The notes beneath the pieces were generated by a model, which made no database searches, was not told where the DNA came from, and saw only the letters and a list, made by a program, of their open reading frames with translations. Shown here one piece after another: positions 25,201 to 40,200 of a stretch of DNA of 64,000 nt (position 1 is the first letter of the stretch; every line of letters begins with the position of its first letter). This stretch comes from Schistosoma haematobium (lineage: Eukaryota > Platyhelminthes > Trematoda > Strigeidida > Schistosomatidae), in NCBI RefSeq assembly GCF_000699445.3, contig NC_067199.1:30588402-30652401 (forward strand). The letters are read 5' to 3'. Position numbers and translations under genes: made by a program.

Positions 25201-28200
25201 AGAAAGATCTGTGTGCTGTTTCGATATCTGGTGGGATCAATGTGGCTGGTCTATTCAAGAGTTCTTCAAAGTGCTCTACCCACTTGTTCTACTGTTCTTT
25301 AATCTCAGTGATTGCTTTCCCTTCCTTGTTATTTGACTGGTTGCTCTATTTTCCACAGCATTTTTGTGATAATAATGAGGAAAAACTAGGAATCCCGGAA
25401 ATAACTCAATTTAAACAATAAGTGCTAGATGCGCACTAATGAACGTATTGTATTTGGAATTCGAAATCTAGCAGTCATCAAGTAAAAAGGAGTCGTTAGT
25501 TCATACAAACCCCACAATTTCTCTACTAGTTTCTTGGTTGTATCATATATTTCGTCCTCTAACATCTTTTTCTGCTGCCGTTGCTAGGTCTTCCACTCAT
25601 TTTTGATTGTCAGCTCCAATGCTCCTCTTCACCCTCTTGTTTGCTTCTGTATATTTCGCATGTGTCTTGACTTTCTCAGCTCTTCTTCGACTGTTGTTGA
25701 TCTGAACCTATTTCTTCTCCTCTCTTGGTTCTAATGTCTTCCAATGACCTTCTGTATTTTTTACTGATGAAAATGTGATCTATCTGATTCTTCGTGGTGT
25801 GGTCCGGTGGGATCCATGCAGCTTTGTATATGCGTTAGTGTGGGAATATTAAGTCGCCTATAACTAATTAGTTGAATGCACATAGGTTTGCGAATCCATC
25901 ACTAATTTCGTATCTTTCAGTCAATCCATGTCGTCCCATGATATCTTTATAACCGTTGTTGTCCATTCAGACTTTGGCAATTAGACCTCCCATCAGAAGT
26001 GCCGGGTTTCTTGCTAGGGACTTCACTATGTTCGATTGCATCCTCTCGTAGAACTGACCCCTATTTCTTTGTTTTGAAAGATGCTTTGATGATCTTGGGT
26101 CCATGAAATTCCCATCCTATAAGTGCATTACGTGCTTGTTTGGACGGCATAAGAGCAACTCCCTGAGTGTGTGGAGCACTTTTTTCTTCGTGACCAGAGT
26201 ACAGCAGCATCCCCCCTGAATCTGTCGTTCTCTGTCTAGCTTGGGTTTAATAGGTTACACTAATTCTGAGTATCTCCAAGTTGTATCTTCATATTTTCGT
26301 AGCCATTTGAATAATCCTCGCGGTCCCCCACATTGTCAGGACATTCCATGTACCTATAGTAATTGTTAATCTGGTTGTCAAAAGGCCCATCGGCCTCGTG
26401 ACTTTCGAAGAACATCGGCTTCACCATGCGATGTTATAATTCGTCTGAATGAAGATCGTTCAGCTTGGAGAGGAGAGCTAAATGGTTCGTATTGTTTATT
26501 CTGGTTAGTGTATTCTTAGCAAGGTTGTTTACGACGGGATGGGGTTGCTGACCCCATGCACAACCATCCTCCATTTCCCAGTAAATCTAGAAGATCTGTA
26601 GGCCCAGTTAAGTGAGAAATCTAGTTGCTTCTAAAATTTATAAGGAAACTCCAAGAGCTCAAAATACAGAAAAACCTAGTGTAGTGATACAACCTATTGA
26701 TAACCATACACTGGAACTTTGCTTATGGATAACATTTACATGCAAGTATATTTGAGATCACCAGGTTAGTGATCACTAGAAAATTTGTTGAGGTGTAATA
26801 TTTCTAACTTTATATTAAAGACATTCAAATTGGTTTTACCATCAAAATCGATCAAAATTATTCTAATATTTGTCATTCTTTTTCACACTTACTTAGATTC
26901 TATTAACTAATCTTAGGACTCACGAGCAATACGAGTTCTACTGCAATCGTTGGTTAAGTACTCGTGAAGATGATGGGTCTATTTTGCGAGAGATCCCAGC
27001 TAAAGGTCCTGGAATAACTAATCCGTTACCACGTGGGTTCTGTGCATTAATTTTGTGATGTTAATTTAAATTTGTTATTAGACGTTCCTAGTTGATATCC
27101 AGTGACTACTAGATTAGAATCACGACGATGTATAAACAATTTATAGCCAAAGAGTAGTGTTTGATACTATTCTCATCAGAAGACATATATATATATATAT
27201 TCATCACAGTAGTCTTGAATATTAATAACGGGAAAGCGCAAACCTTTGCTAAAATAACTTCTGTTTTACAGTTGCCTATGTAAGGCATATGGACATACCA
27301 CTGACGACCACAAAGCTCAGAGATGAACTACTAAATTTAAACAGAATGACTAAAAGGAATTTTGTTTATTATAAAAAGCAATAATATACTTCAATGTGGT
27401 GTCTCAACCTTTTTTTACATGCACTTACATAACCTTACACATTTCTGTTTCAAAAAACCATTGACTCATGAATGATAGGTTCTACATTATTTACGACCAA
27501 TTGGATTCTAATCCTACCGGTTCCTTCAGTTTCATACTATGGTGTCGTACTATATTTTAATTTATTTCAGATCTACTACGTAAAACATTTATATGACCCA
27601 TTCCATTTGTGCTTAACATAGTACTGACTTATGCCTGTTACCCCTCGTGGAGGATCATAGTTTGCTTATGAGCATTATATATCGAACTTAACATAGTATT
27701 GTTGCTATTATCATTTCTAATTGTAACTATTACTTTTCCACTTTGACAATTCATTCAAATGATTTCTATACGATCAATTATCACTCATTATCCTAATAAT
27801 CTCAGGTCTCAACCTATTCGAATAAACTTTTACCTTCGTAAACTACTATCAGTCAAATAAAGTAACATAGATAATAAAATCAATATTATGAAACTATTTC
27901 CAAAGCAAAATACTAACATATGTGGATAATAGGTTGTTTTTTACCTTACTAACAAATAATTTATATCACCAGTCTCCAATGAGGTGAGGAATAAATGTTT
28001 CGTCCACAACTGGTCAGAAGGTCACACAAAACTTGGTGTTAACAGGTGGTGCAAAAATTTCTTTGAATAGATAATCTTACTAAAAATCATTGAATATTCG
28101 GGTACATAGTTTTACATTCTTCTAATACAAGATACTTCATCATTCTTTGGTATCATATAGTTTATAATGGAATTAAGCTTATTCTTCATTTAAAAATTTC

Positions 28201-31200
28201 TTAAGCAGAAAGAAACCACTTGAGTCACCGTATACAGTCTACATAAAATTATGTATTTATTTGGTTTCTTTATTGTTGTAGTTTATCATTACATACTTCA
28301 AATATTCACTGGGAATAAACCAAACTCTGGTACTAATGCAAATATATTTATAAATATATTTGGTGAAAAAGGTGACTGTGGTGAAAGATGGCTTGGACAT
28401 TCAGTTAATCGAAACTCAGAGTTATTTCAACAAAATCAAGTAAGTTTAAAGTATTTGTAGCACTAAGAGGATTTACCAGTCAAAATGAAACTATTTATCG
28501 GATTTTTAAATTGAGATTTCAGCATATGTTTGAAGGGCGAATATAATGGTCAGTGAGATAATAATCCGAAAACAATTATAATTATGAAGCAATCTTAGCT
28601 TGGGAATCACCAAGTATGGAAAACTAATTTACAACTGCTTAGTAGCTGTTTGATACTTGGTAGTAGTATAAATTTCATACTCAATACGCAACTAAACTCA
28701 TCGACTTTTGGGTCTCAAAAATAAAACAGTACAAGTTAATCATTGAAGCAGAATCCAGTGATTTACATTCAGCAAGTTCATAAATTTATTTTATAGTATC
28801 ACTCGATTATGATGTTGTCGGTAACTGCTCCAGTATTGATATAGTTGGGTTAATAAATCATGGATTCCAATGTTAATTCGAATAAATTTTTCTGAATACT
28901 TATTTCTCGTGTGAATATAAATATTAACTCAGGTTTTCTTTAGAGATCATTGGAGGATACCATGACTAACTCAATGACATAGATGAAACTGTTGCCTAGA
29001 GCTTTTTGATTGTCAGTGGTCCGCCAGCTGGTGTCAACACTTCTTAAAAATCATTTCCCTTGGTATTCAAAATATCCGATAGCATCACCTTTCCTAGAAA
29101 TAATATCATATTGGATTTCTGATAGATGAGAATAAGCGAAACACTTATTCTCTGTTAACTAAAAGTGAATGCTTAATGTTCTCAATAGTGTACCAGAGAA
29201 CATAAAGCTTACACCTAAAGTAATTACACTTAAAATATAAAGTCTAGTGACATTTTCTGTTAGTAACAAGCGAAAAAAAAATCATGCACCAATAGTAATC
29301 GTATTATAGAATACCAAAGACAATCCACGTGTTACCTAAAAATTTTCAACTAAACACTAAACTTGTGAAGAATGCAGTGAAAAACATGTGATTAAATAGT
29401 TGCTAGTAAACAGCGTGCAGCAGTAAACTCTGTAACATCTAGAACTAGTATTTAACGATGATTACTAGTAAAGTAATAGTTCATACATTAGATCTCAGCA
29501 CAAAAAGCGGTTTGGTATATTTTCCTGAATATTCAGCATACTGTTTATTGTGATTATGACATCGTATGTTTCAATTAGCCCATTCAAACAAGTTAGTCGA
29601 ATATATCTGAACTAGGTCATGCGTTCACTCTCTAATAAATAAATAAACAGAGAATATAAATCGAAAGAAACACACCCAAAATAACTAACTAGAATCAAAA
29701 TGATCTTTCTTGAGAATCTAGTAGGTGATTATATCTGTCCCACTACAGATGTCAGTTAACGTCTTAAATGTAGACTATGGCAACAACGTACATCACGACT
29801 AAGCAGCATTTGCATAAGCTATGGTGTTCATTCAAGGATTGTGTTCATTGTCCTATTGTTATGTTTCTCTGTGAGGTAAATAACAGAAGTATTCGATATT
29901 TGTTTAGGTCCATTATACTTTCACTCGATACTATAAATAAAAATTCCAAATATGTGTTGCTAATTTATATTAGCTACAAAATTTGAAAAATTCTCATTTC
30001 ACTGAAATGTTTCTGTAGTGGCTGTGCTTCGTTAATTAATCACCCTCGAACCGTTATCGTATAATCTTCAACGATGTTTGAAATCAGAAGGCAAAAAGAA
30101 GCAGCTACTACAGTTTATTTAGTAGATAATTCGGACCAGACAGCAGAGAGGCAAAATGAATGAGCAAGCGAACTACGATTGTAGTAGTAGCAAGTAGTTG
30201 TAGTAGTTGTAGTAGTTGTAGTAGTGGTAGTAGTAGTAGTTGTAGTGAATGGGTGCAAATGTACACATATATATATGTATAGGAAAATGGATGAGTCAGC
30301 GAATAGATTAAGCAGTTAATAATGAAGCTAGCAGAATGAATACATGCGTAGGCGCTAAACAATGTTCAAGCATATGTATTTCATACAAGCATAATAATAA
30401 AGATAGTACAACAAGTTGTTATATCATGGATGACTTTGTCCATTAAATAGGTCAACAAAAGACCTTGATTGAACTAAACTCGATTGCACGTGAGTCACTA
30501 TATATCTAACCAACAACCCTAAATTTATGAACCTATAGGTTTACACTTCTTTCAAAAACACCACACGTTTCAAGAGGACTTATGTTGGAAATGTAACAAT
30601 TAGGGTCATGCTAAATTAACTTAAACACGTAAGTATCTGGGATAAATGAGAGCATCATAAATCACTCATTGCTTATAATTTCCTATTTTCATAGTTAGAA
30701 TTAAATATTCAGAGACTTTTGTTTTAACTAGTTATTTTAGTTATACAGAGATTGACAATGTTGATCAAAACTTGTTAGATAATACAAAAACAAACAAACG
30801 AAAAGGTTAATAAATTAAAATAATTAAATAGAATGTTCCATATGAATTTTATCTTCATTAAGTTAATGTAACAAAATTTATTAAAAAAGCTTTAGTACCT
30901 TCAAAAAAATGGAAAAGTTTATAAATCTTCACTTAATCAACTTCTAAGAGTGAAATCAGTTTGTGAAATGGGTAAAATAAATAATCTTTTTAATGACAGA
31001 ATAGTCAACAGTTACATTGAAAATTAACAAAAGCGGTTAAACTTATTAACGCTTTAAATGAGTACTTAACATCATTAGATCTACATAACTTACAAACATA
31101 TAGAAAACTCGATATCAATGTACTTTAAATATACCGCAAATGATAAACGTCACGTGATTAAACTGAAATTTTTCTCAAATTTGAGTAGTTCGAATGATAT

Positions 31201-34200
31201 TACTCATTGTTATAAGTGGAGATGGTAAAGAATTCGATTGTAATTTCCCAGTATTTTATAGTATTTATAGACATCCAGGTCTTATTTGTGAATTCATGTT
31301 TCTGTTCACTTACATTAAAATGCATTGTAGATTCTGTGCCATCAAGAAGTTAAAAAGAACACAGATTGCCAATAATTTAATTTCATGAACAGAATGTCAT
31401 TTTACTATTTCTAAAGATTTGACGCCTAAATTACTATCAACTTTTTTTTAACGTACTTTCTATCATTTTGTTAATCTTTTAATATTTTTTCTTAAGATGG
31501 ATGAATTTGTTATTGAAGCAGTTCAACTGGGTTCAATCTCCAAAATTTGTATCGGTCATGAAGAAAGATCACCTGGATATGGTTGGTATTTGGCAAAAAT
31601 AGTATTAACCATTAAAGAAAACCCTAAATACAAGCTTACATTTGAGTGTTATCGGTAAGGGATTTTCATCCACTGATAAGTTCTAATAAGTTTGTGTGAT
31701 GAAAAGTGCTTTAATTGATTCTAAAAGCTTTGTTTTTCAAAGGATTTCTGACGTCATATTTTATTCCGTTAAAAAGCTTACGATTTTAATTAAACTTTGG
31801 AAGTACTTGTATTATACGGAGCTTTGGTAATATTAGCTTACGGAATTATCGCGTATCAGTCACGGTCATACAAAAAGCGTAGATTTCTCTATGATGATTT
31901 ATTTGAAATATCACTTTTGTATACCTTAGTTATGTGAATACAAGCGAAACTTTGTTGAAATTATAGCGGATTATTTCATATTTTTTTATAAGTACAAAGT
32001 AATTTATTATCTTGGTTACAAATTTTTCATTTAAATATCACCATTTCTTAATATTTTACTATTGTCACATTATAATTTACATTGGTAATCTTGTAAACAG
32101 TCTGCACTGTATATTGAATTCAGTTAGACAACTAACAGAAACTAGTAAAAACTTGAAATCAAGATAGAGACCTAGATAGTTAAACAACTAATTGCTTAAA
32201 GCTATCATGTACATAATTTAGGATCATATGCTAGCAAATATATGTATTCGAAGATCCATCCTCGTATTCGAATTATTTAATTTCGTTATATACACTAAGT
32301 CGATAAATTTATGCGAGAATAGACGACATGTGTCCAGCAACAATCAATCATACGATCTAACTGGAGTCAGATCTCGGGTCATTAAAGTATTGAGCTTGTC
32401 GACAACATCGTCCGACCTAATTGACGTCAAAATGAAGGGCTTCACAATATCAGGAAGGGTATCCAGCAATAAGTTTTAAAAGTAAAGCTCAGAAAAAAAG
32501 CAAATTAAATATTTCTCAGTATTTCAAAGATATCCAATAAAATTAACTACAGTCAGCTTTAATTTAATCTAGGTTCAACTGAATATCTATTAGTGTTAGG
32601 AATTAATTTGTTGTATAATTATTTAAACATTATCATTTTAATTCGTCTAACATTATTTAAGAAAAGATTACTGAGGAATAACTGTTTTCTGACCATTTAC
32701 AGATGGTTTGATGTCGGAGAAGACGATGGACAAATTGTTCGTGAACTGTTTGCTCACAGTTCATTAAATGGTAATGTAGATTTTTTTTAGAAATTTAACG
32801 AAACTTAAAATCGCCCCATTTATTCTATAGATAAATATTTCTTATCAAATTAAATGAACAGAATTTTTTAGGGGACTTTTATTGACTGTTTCATATAAAA
32901 AGATAAATAAATAAATAATAATTAAGTTTAATAGATTGTATGCAATACAATGTGTAATAAAAACAGTCGAACATATATGCGTCCAAGAAATTGGTTATCT
33001 CAGATGAATTTCTTTTTGAAGTTGATGACCTTTTCTAGTGAAATCTTTTACCAGTTCTTTGTCAGAGATCAGAAGACAAAGAACTGTCATAGACGTATCT
33101 AGGAGTTATGATTTCTTATTGTCACATGAATTTGTTTAACTTCTATAAACAATCAGTTAGAAAGAAGACTAGATGATTAACCTCTCCATTCTAGAAACAA
33201 AAACATTATATTATTTATATGACGAACCGATCAACAATTTTAGCTAGATGCTTGCAACCTAGAAATTAGATGAAGGATAATAAATGTTTATAAGGTTGAA
33301 TATTCATTTAAGCATCACCGAATTGTAGAAATTCTAAGAAACAATTTTAAAACATATGAAGGTATTTTTTAAAAGAATCAAAACTGAAGTTAAAAGTTTA
33401 GGTCTAACAGCTTATCAATAATGTAAAATGAGATAAATGATGTTGACTATTACTTTGATGAGAGGATGCTCTTAAGATTAAAAATGAACTGACACTTTAA
33501 TTTCAGGTAATGTGAAGTATGCTTAGAGATATGGAGAATAACCTTCGTTTATATCCTTTCAATATAAAATGCTTCGCCATGGACATGTAAACTAAAACGT
33601 GATCTTGCCTAAAATCTTTATAGTGTATTGTAGATATCAGTTAAGGTTTCAGTAAATTCTAAGTTTACTAATGAATATTCACCATTTCTATTGTAAATAA
33701 CCTCAAACAATTTCATATGATATTTTCAATTTTTACCTTAGAAGGGTATATATTTGATAAAATATAACTAATAAGTAAATATCGTTTGTAAACAGCTCTA
33801 TAATTCTTTTATTGTTGGTATATACTAAGTTATATTACTGTTATTTACCCCAGCTCTGTATATTAAGGGTAACTATAGTTACCTCTAATTATAACGTATT
33901 AAGTAAAATAAAATAAGTCATATTTCAAATACTTCCGACCTATTAGTGAATAGATGATGACAATCTAAAATAACACAAATTGAATGAACGCTTTTATGGA
34001 AAAATATGTTATCATTATGTATTTGATGTGGCATCCCACTTTCTGGAACAATCTTTAAGAAATCGCACTTAAGAAACATATATAGATTTTGGTAATACAA
34101 GGATGTAGGTAGCTCAATGTGTTGCCCAAAAGTTCGTTTTCCTCAAACAAGTATACTTAGTAGAAACAGGTAGTTCAGGTTGAAATAAATATGTTAAACT

Positions 34201-37200
34201 TTTTTACGATAGTTTAAATAATATACATTGCAAAATTATTTAAATGATCTCCAAGTGAAATGTAGTGAAGCACACAGCCATCGAAATTCAATATATCTAG
34301 TCCAAGGTTGGAAAATTATATTACATGAAGAAGTTTATTATTACTTATGAACAATGCAAATATCCCGAAATTTTAAAGTCCAGCGATTATATATTTATAA
34401 AGAAAGGGATTTTCTATTCATTCTTGTTTTGAACCTCAGTTTCTCAGAAAGACTAACTATACCAATACACTCCTCATATCAAAGTCTACAAAACAATTTT
34501 GTTAGATTTTTTATGAAAATTTTGGTATAATATTAATATGACCATAAAAGGTAAAGGGATCGTGCTAAAACAAGCCACACTAAACAGTATTGTAGAATAA
34601 CGATTAAGATAGTTTGGTGCGCGATTACCTAAGGTTCCCACACGCGGAAAGAATATCAAGGAACAAAATCTAACATATAATTATAAAGACTTGTTATCTA
34701 GTAAATGAACAACTCCGTTTACACATTTTAATCTACCACTAGTTAGATTAAAGTGATTTTTGAATAATACTGTTGCTGAAAGAATAATAGTACAAGGGAA
34801 AATAAAAACCTAATTTTATTCAATCATTATATTATTATTAGCATTTTTATACATGAAACAAGCATTGTGTCAGCATCATTGTCTCATAAATATTATTTTG
34901 CATAGAATCTAGTGATAAAAGGTTGATTGGCAGCATATGCTTATATATATAAACCCTCTCTAACGAAAAGGTAATTTTTGTATCTTTGATTCGGTTATAA
35001 AAATTGGGGTAGGTGTATACATGTAATGACAAGCTATTGTTGATCCCTATCAAAGTAAAATCACAATGCGTGGTGCACAAAGTTTACATTATATAATTAA
35101 AATTGACGGGATAATGAATGATTAATCAAAGAATTAATTCTGCATTAACTTTACCTCCATGACTCGCGAATTACCATTGATTAAATTTTAAGTCATATAT
35201 GTAATGATAATTTTCGCCACTTGGTTATGTTTTCTTTATTCACAGCTATTGCATATAATGTAACAGTATTAACTGGTTCATGTCGAAATGCTGAAACTGT
35301 AGCAAATGTATTCGTTCATTTGTATGGACTACAAGGTGAAAGTAAAGATATGCAACTGAAGCATAAAGAGACAGAAATTACGAAGTTTGAAGCTGGAAAA
35401 TCTGAAGAATTCATTTTAGCTTGTGGAAAACTTGGTGAAGTAAGCTCTATTTAATTTAAGACAATGTGGGAGAATCATTTTATAGTTCTGGAGTAGATCT
35501 ATAATACTTTTGTACGATTACAGTCGAATTATTTCAAAACTAAAAAGGTGCTACGAGAGAACTGAATTTTGTCCATGGTTCACACCTAAAATGTAGTAGG
35601 ATGTCCCATCGACCTTCAGTGCAATTTGCATTTATAACGGATCTTGTAAATTGTTGACTGCCTTCTTATCAAATGCTCTTAACAATATGAAAGTGAATTT
35701 ACTTAATAGTATTCTGTTAGTTATTTAACAAATCAGATTCATTTCATTATGTTCGTTGATCATTTGTCTGTTTACATGCCATAGTTCTAAGGATTTTGTG
35801 TGAACATTTTGAGAATTCTAGATTTAAAAGTAACTAATTGCCTTCAAATAGAACAATATCAAAGAAACCTAATTGTGATGCTTAGGTATGGAAAGCAAAC
35901 AAATAAGTTAGTATAATGCACTTATCGATTTAAGCTGTTCATTTATAAATGGTAGTTTTTTTAAAGTTCATCTTCGTTCTAGGGTATCTGTTTCGTTGTA
36001 CCGTGAATTATACTATCTATAATAGTACAAATCTTTAAGTTTAAGATAGTTCGGTTTTCTATTTAGAACGTTTTTCTTTTCAATCTTTCTATGATAAGTT
36101 TCAAATAAAGATGAAAATTTCTCAATCACTAGAACCTGTAGAAAAGAAGTTTCTAAAAGGAAGATAAACTATCTATTATAATTTTATATTTGCTATGGAG
36201 TCATAAAGTCAACTAGAAATCATTTGTATTTTGTTAAACAGTTACATTAAAACATTCAGTCATTCAATTTAATTTGTTTTATTATCATTTTCTTAAGGTC
36301 TAATTCTTTTGATATTACTTACTTACTTACGCCTGTTACTCCCAATGGAGCATAGGCCGCCGACCAGCATTCTCCAACCCACTCTGTCCTGGGCCTTCTT
36401 TTCTAGTTCCATCCAATTCTTGTTCATTTTTCTCATGTCTCTCTCCATTTTCCGGCGCAATGTGTTCTTTGCTCTTCCACTTCTCCTTTGGCCTTCAAGA
36501 TTCCATATGAAGGATTGCCTTGTGACGCAGTTGGGTGCTTTCCTTAATGTGTGTCTTATCCATTTCCAGCGCTTCTTCCTGATTTCTTCCTCCGCTGGGT
36601 TCGGGTTTGTTCTTTCCCACGGTGTGTTGTTGCTAATAGTGTCTGGCTAACGGATCTGAAGTATTTTGCGTAAACAACTGTTAATAAACACCTGTATTTT
36701 CTGGATGACGGCTTTTGTAATTCTCCAGGTTTCCGCCCCATACAGTAGAACTGTCTTGACATTTGTATTGAAAATCGTGACCTTGGTGTTGGTTGACAGT
36801 TGCTTTGAGTTCTAGATGTTCTCCAATTGTAAATATGCTGTTCTTGCTTTACTGATTCGCGCTATTACATCTGCATCAGACTCATCCTATTCATCAATGA
36901 TGCTGCCCAAATATGTATAGGTTTTTACATCTTCCAAATCTTCTCCGTCAATTGTGACTGGCATAGTGCATGCTGTGTTGTATAATTCTTTTGATATACT
37001 CACCTTTAATGAAAAGACGTTTTATACATGTGGTTTATTAATATTATTAATGGGTTTCTTTTACATAAAAGTGGGAAAAATGTGATAGCGGCAGACATTT
37101 ATACATAAATAGGTATCATTACCAAGGTTTTATTTGATAATTTCGAATAAATTGAGTATTGGGTTGATTGTTATAAATAAAAATAATATATTTGTAATAT

Positions 37201-40200
37201 CCCACTGAGTAGAAAATTAGATTTTCTGACGTTTCGTGACTTAGTGTAAGTCACTTCTTCAGAGAATAAATAACCAAATTAAAATTAATCCAAGTTTAAA
37301 TAGTACAACGGAACAATGCAAGAATAATATTGGATCAATCAAAAACAGGTCTGAACAAGTTGATGTCTTGTCATTTCTGTCAAGGTGATTCATAAGTGAT
37401 ATGTATGTAAATTTGTGTGTGCATGTATGTGTGCATTGTTTAAGAATGAAAACTTGTGTGACCTTTATGGTGAGAAAGGATAGAGATTAAATTTGTAATA
37501 CGATAGTGTGAAATTGTAAATACGATCAGACTGAATGGTTAGGATAGATTATCCAAGTAGGATGTATGGTAAGGCCTTCTTTTCTATTGAGAGAAGTAGG
37601 ATTAAGCATTATATGGAACGCCTCAGCTACCCTCCTTTCTTTGTAGTTGGAAAAGCCTTTTTTTGCAATATTTTGATATTTTTAAAATCGATTTGGTGGT
37701 TGTTGAAAATGGCATGAACTGCTATTGCCGATTTAATTTGAAGTTGGTTCAATTCTACAGGATTGTTAGGATGTTTCTTTGTGTACCTAATATGTTCTTT
37801 GGCTCTAGTCAAGATTTCGCGGGATGACTCTCCAATGTAATAGGCATCACAATCGATACAACCTAGTTTGTAGACGCAGTTCTGTGTGGACATGAAAGGG
37901 ATTTTTTCTTTCAGGCGAACTAAAGTATTACGTAGTGTGTTCGTTGTTTTGTAATATACTTTAATTCTGTGATGTTTTAAGATTCTTTGGATTTCTTCCG
38001 TTGTGCCATGACGGTATGGTAGAACTGCAGTACCAATCCATGGCATTTCATTCGAATCATTATTATAACGTAATAAACTGTTTTGTTTTAATATGCTTCT
38101 AATAATCTTCATGGGAAAATTATTAAATTGTAAGTTGCTGATTACATTCATTTGTTCTTTTTGTTTGTCTTCCTCTGATGTGATGATCTTGCTAGCTCTT
38201 TTAAAAAGATTTAAGGCTAGCGAGATCTTTGCACTGAAAGGATGTGCTGAATGGAAGTCAGTATAACGATTTGAATGTGTCGGTTTTCGGTAAATGGATA
38301 GGTTTAGACTTCCATTTGGATTTCATTTTACTAAGCAATCCAAGAATGGTAGCTCACCATGTACATTTTCATTTTCATTGGTGAATTTGATGTGATGAAA
38401 GTGTATTTATTCGTTTAGAAAAAGATCTTAGATGAGTCTTTTTTATAACAACAAATGTATCGTCTACATATCTAAGCCAAATTCGTGGTATAATGTTGTG
38501 GGCGAAGATATTTGATTCTATGTATGCCATAAAAAGGTTGGCTACAATCGGGGACACGGGGGATCCCATTGCTACACCGTTAGTTTGTTTGAATAACATA
38601 CCGTTTAAAGTAAATAGCGTTGAATTTAAGCAAAGTTTTAAGGATTTCATGATTGGAGTGATGCTCAACGGACATCTGTCAGGAAGAGTATTGTCGTTCT
38701 CAAGTAAACCACTAATGAATTCTAAGCATTTATCAATGGGTACACTTGTGTATAAAGAAACGACATCAAAGCTTACCGTGATTTCATTCTTCTCGATGAT
38801 TAGTCCGGATAATTTTGATTTAAAGTCATATGTGTCTTTAATTATATTATGTAAGTTGAGCTGTAGTGGTTTTAATATATTGCTTAAATATTTCGATAAT
38901 GCATATGTTGGGGTGTTTGTGAAGTTTATTATCGGTCTTAGAGGAATATCTGGTTTATGAATTTTTGGTAAGCCATAAAATCGTGAGACATTACATGATT
39001 TGGGATGCAAAGCAAACCAAAGAGAGACCCCAATGATTGGTTTTAGCTCGTTCAGAAGTTGACTTGTTTCTAATTTGACTTTATTCTTAATCGTTAGAGA
39101 AGTTTTTGGATTGATCTTTTCATAAGGTCCTGTTGAGAGATGTTCAAGAGCTTTATTAATATAATCTGTTTTATTCGTGATTACTGTTGTGTTGCCTTTG
39201 TCGGCTTTTGTGATGATGATCGTTTTGTCTTTTTTAAACGAATGCAGAGCCTTCAATTCTTCTTTGAAATGTTTGGTGTAATGTGTTTTTGTTTAGTCAG
39301 AATATGGGAAGTCTTTTGACGTAGTAAATGCGACTCTTTTTCCGGTAGTTGTGCGATTATTGGTTCTATATATTATTTTATATATTATTTTTATTTATTT
39401 ACACATAAATTCAATAACTAAACTACCCAGAATAGAAAGATATGTTTTTTTTTAAAGAAAGTGTGAATACAAGTTATTGACTAGGTCAACACTAAGAACC
39501 TGGTCGTCACATAGTATATTTGTTAGATAAGATATTGTAGAGCTTATATATTTTTGCTTGCGAGCATAGATTCTAATGTATTGACGTCTCGTTCAACCAG
39601 AAGATATACAAGGCAAAAGATACGAATGAAGTGGATAGTTAGTATCCCATAGAATAACACTTGTCAGGAGTTTACAAAACTTTAGATATCCATCCACAAC
39701 CATATTGATAATGACCTCACTACACACCCTGCTAGCCATTTTTAGCACTTTGGATTCAATAATATTCATATGTCAATTGTACTGACTTTTTGATAGTATT
39801 TACGTTTTAGTACATTTATTGAATTTAAAAGCACTTATAACTATTAACCCGTTTACGAACGATTTCAAAAATTTACTTCATAAACTTTATACTCCACGGA
39901 GTTAATCAGTCACAAGGAAAGCAGTTAGCTTGGATGCCTTAAAGAGTATCTACAATTATGAAGAATCTTATATACGAAAATAATCATACTGAAAAAAACA
40001 AGTATTGGTTTACATAAAGATCCTACAGTGTTTTATTGAGTAGTGCATCAGTAAAGTTCTGTTAATAGATGTACCGTGATAGATTGTCTGTACAATATTA
40101 TAAATTATTCATCTCAAATATCAACGAAATTTAAAACATCATCCGAAAATAAATTGTTACTGCATGGTTTCCAATCATTATATGAAGTGTTGAATATAAC

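Larger units (their letters stand above)
37200..39365 (-). mobile_element. Penelope-like element, reversed, decayed
   Basis: A Penelope-like retroelement on the minus strand of intron 14: reverse transcriptase at 39256-38375, a linker, GIY-YIG endonuclease to about 37535, and a terminal region with a hammerhead motif (37213-37270). Frameshifts near 39300, 38390 and 37640 and a TGA in place of Arg near 38315 break the frame. Penelope elements encode RT fused to GIY-YIG endonuclease; such elements have been reported to carry hammerheads in their terminal repeats. Confidence 0.88.

Noticed and set aside
27990..28030. GTTTCGTCC resembling an antisense hammerhead GGACGAAAC
   Set aside because: No CUGANGA box or stem at the right distance.
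30108..30362. Leu-rich 84-codon frame on the minus strand, possibly a membrane peptide
   Set aside because: Produced by the trinucleotide microsatellite; no other support.
38493..38960. 155-codon frame on the + strand
   Set aside because: Antisense shadow of the Penelope-like reverse transcriptase.
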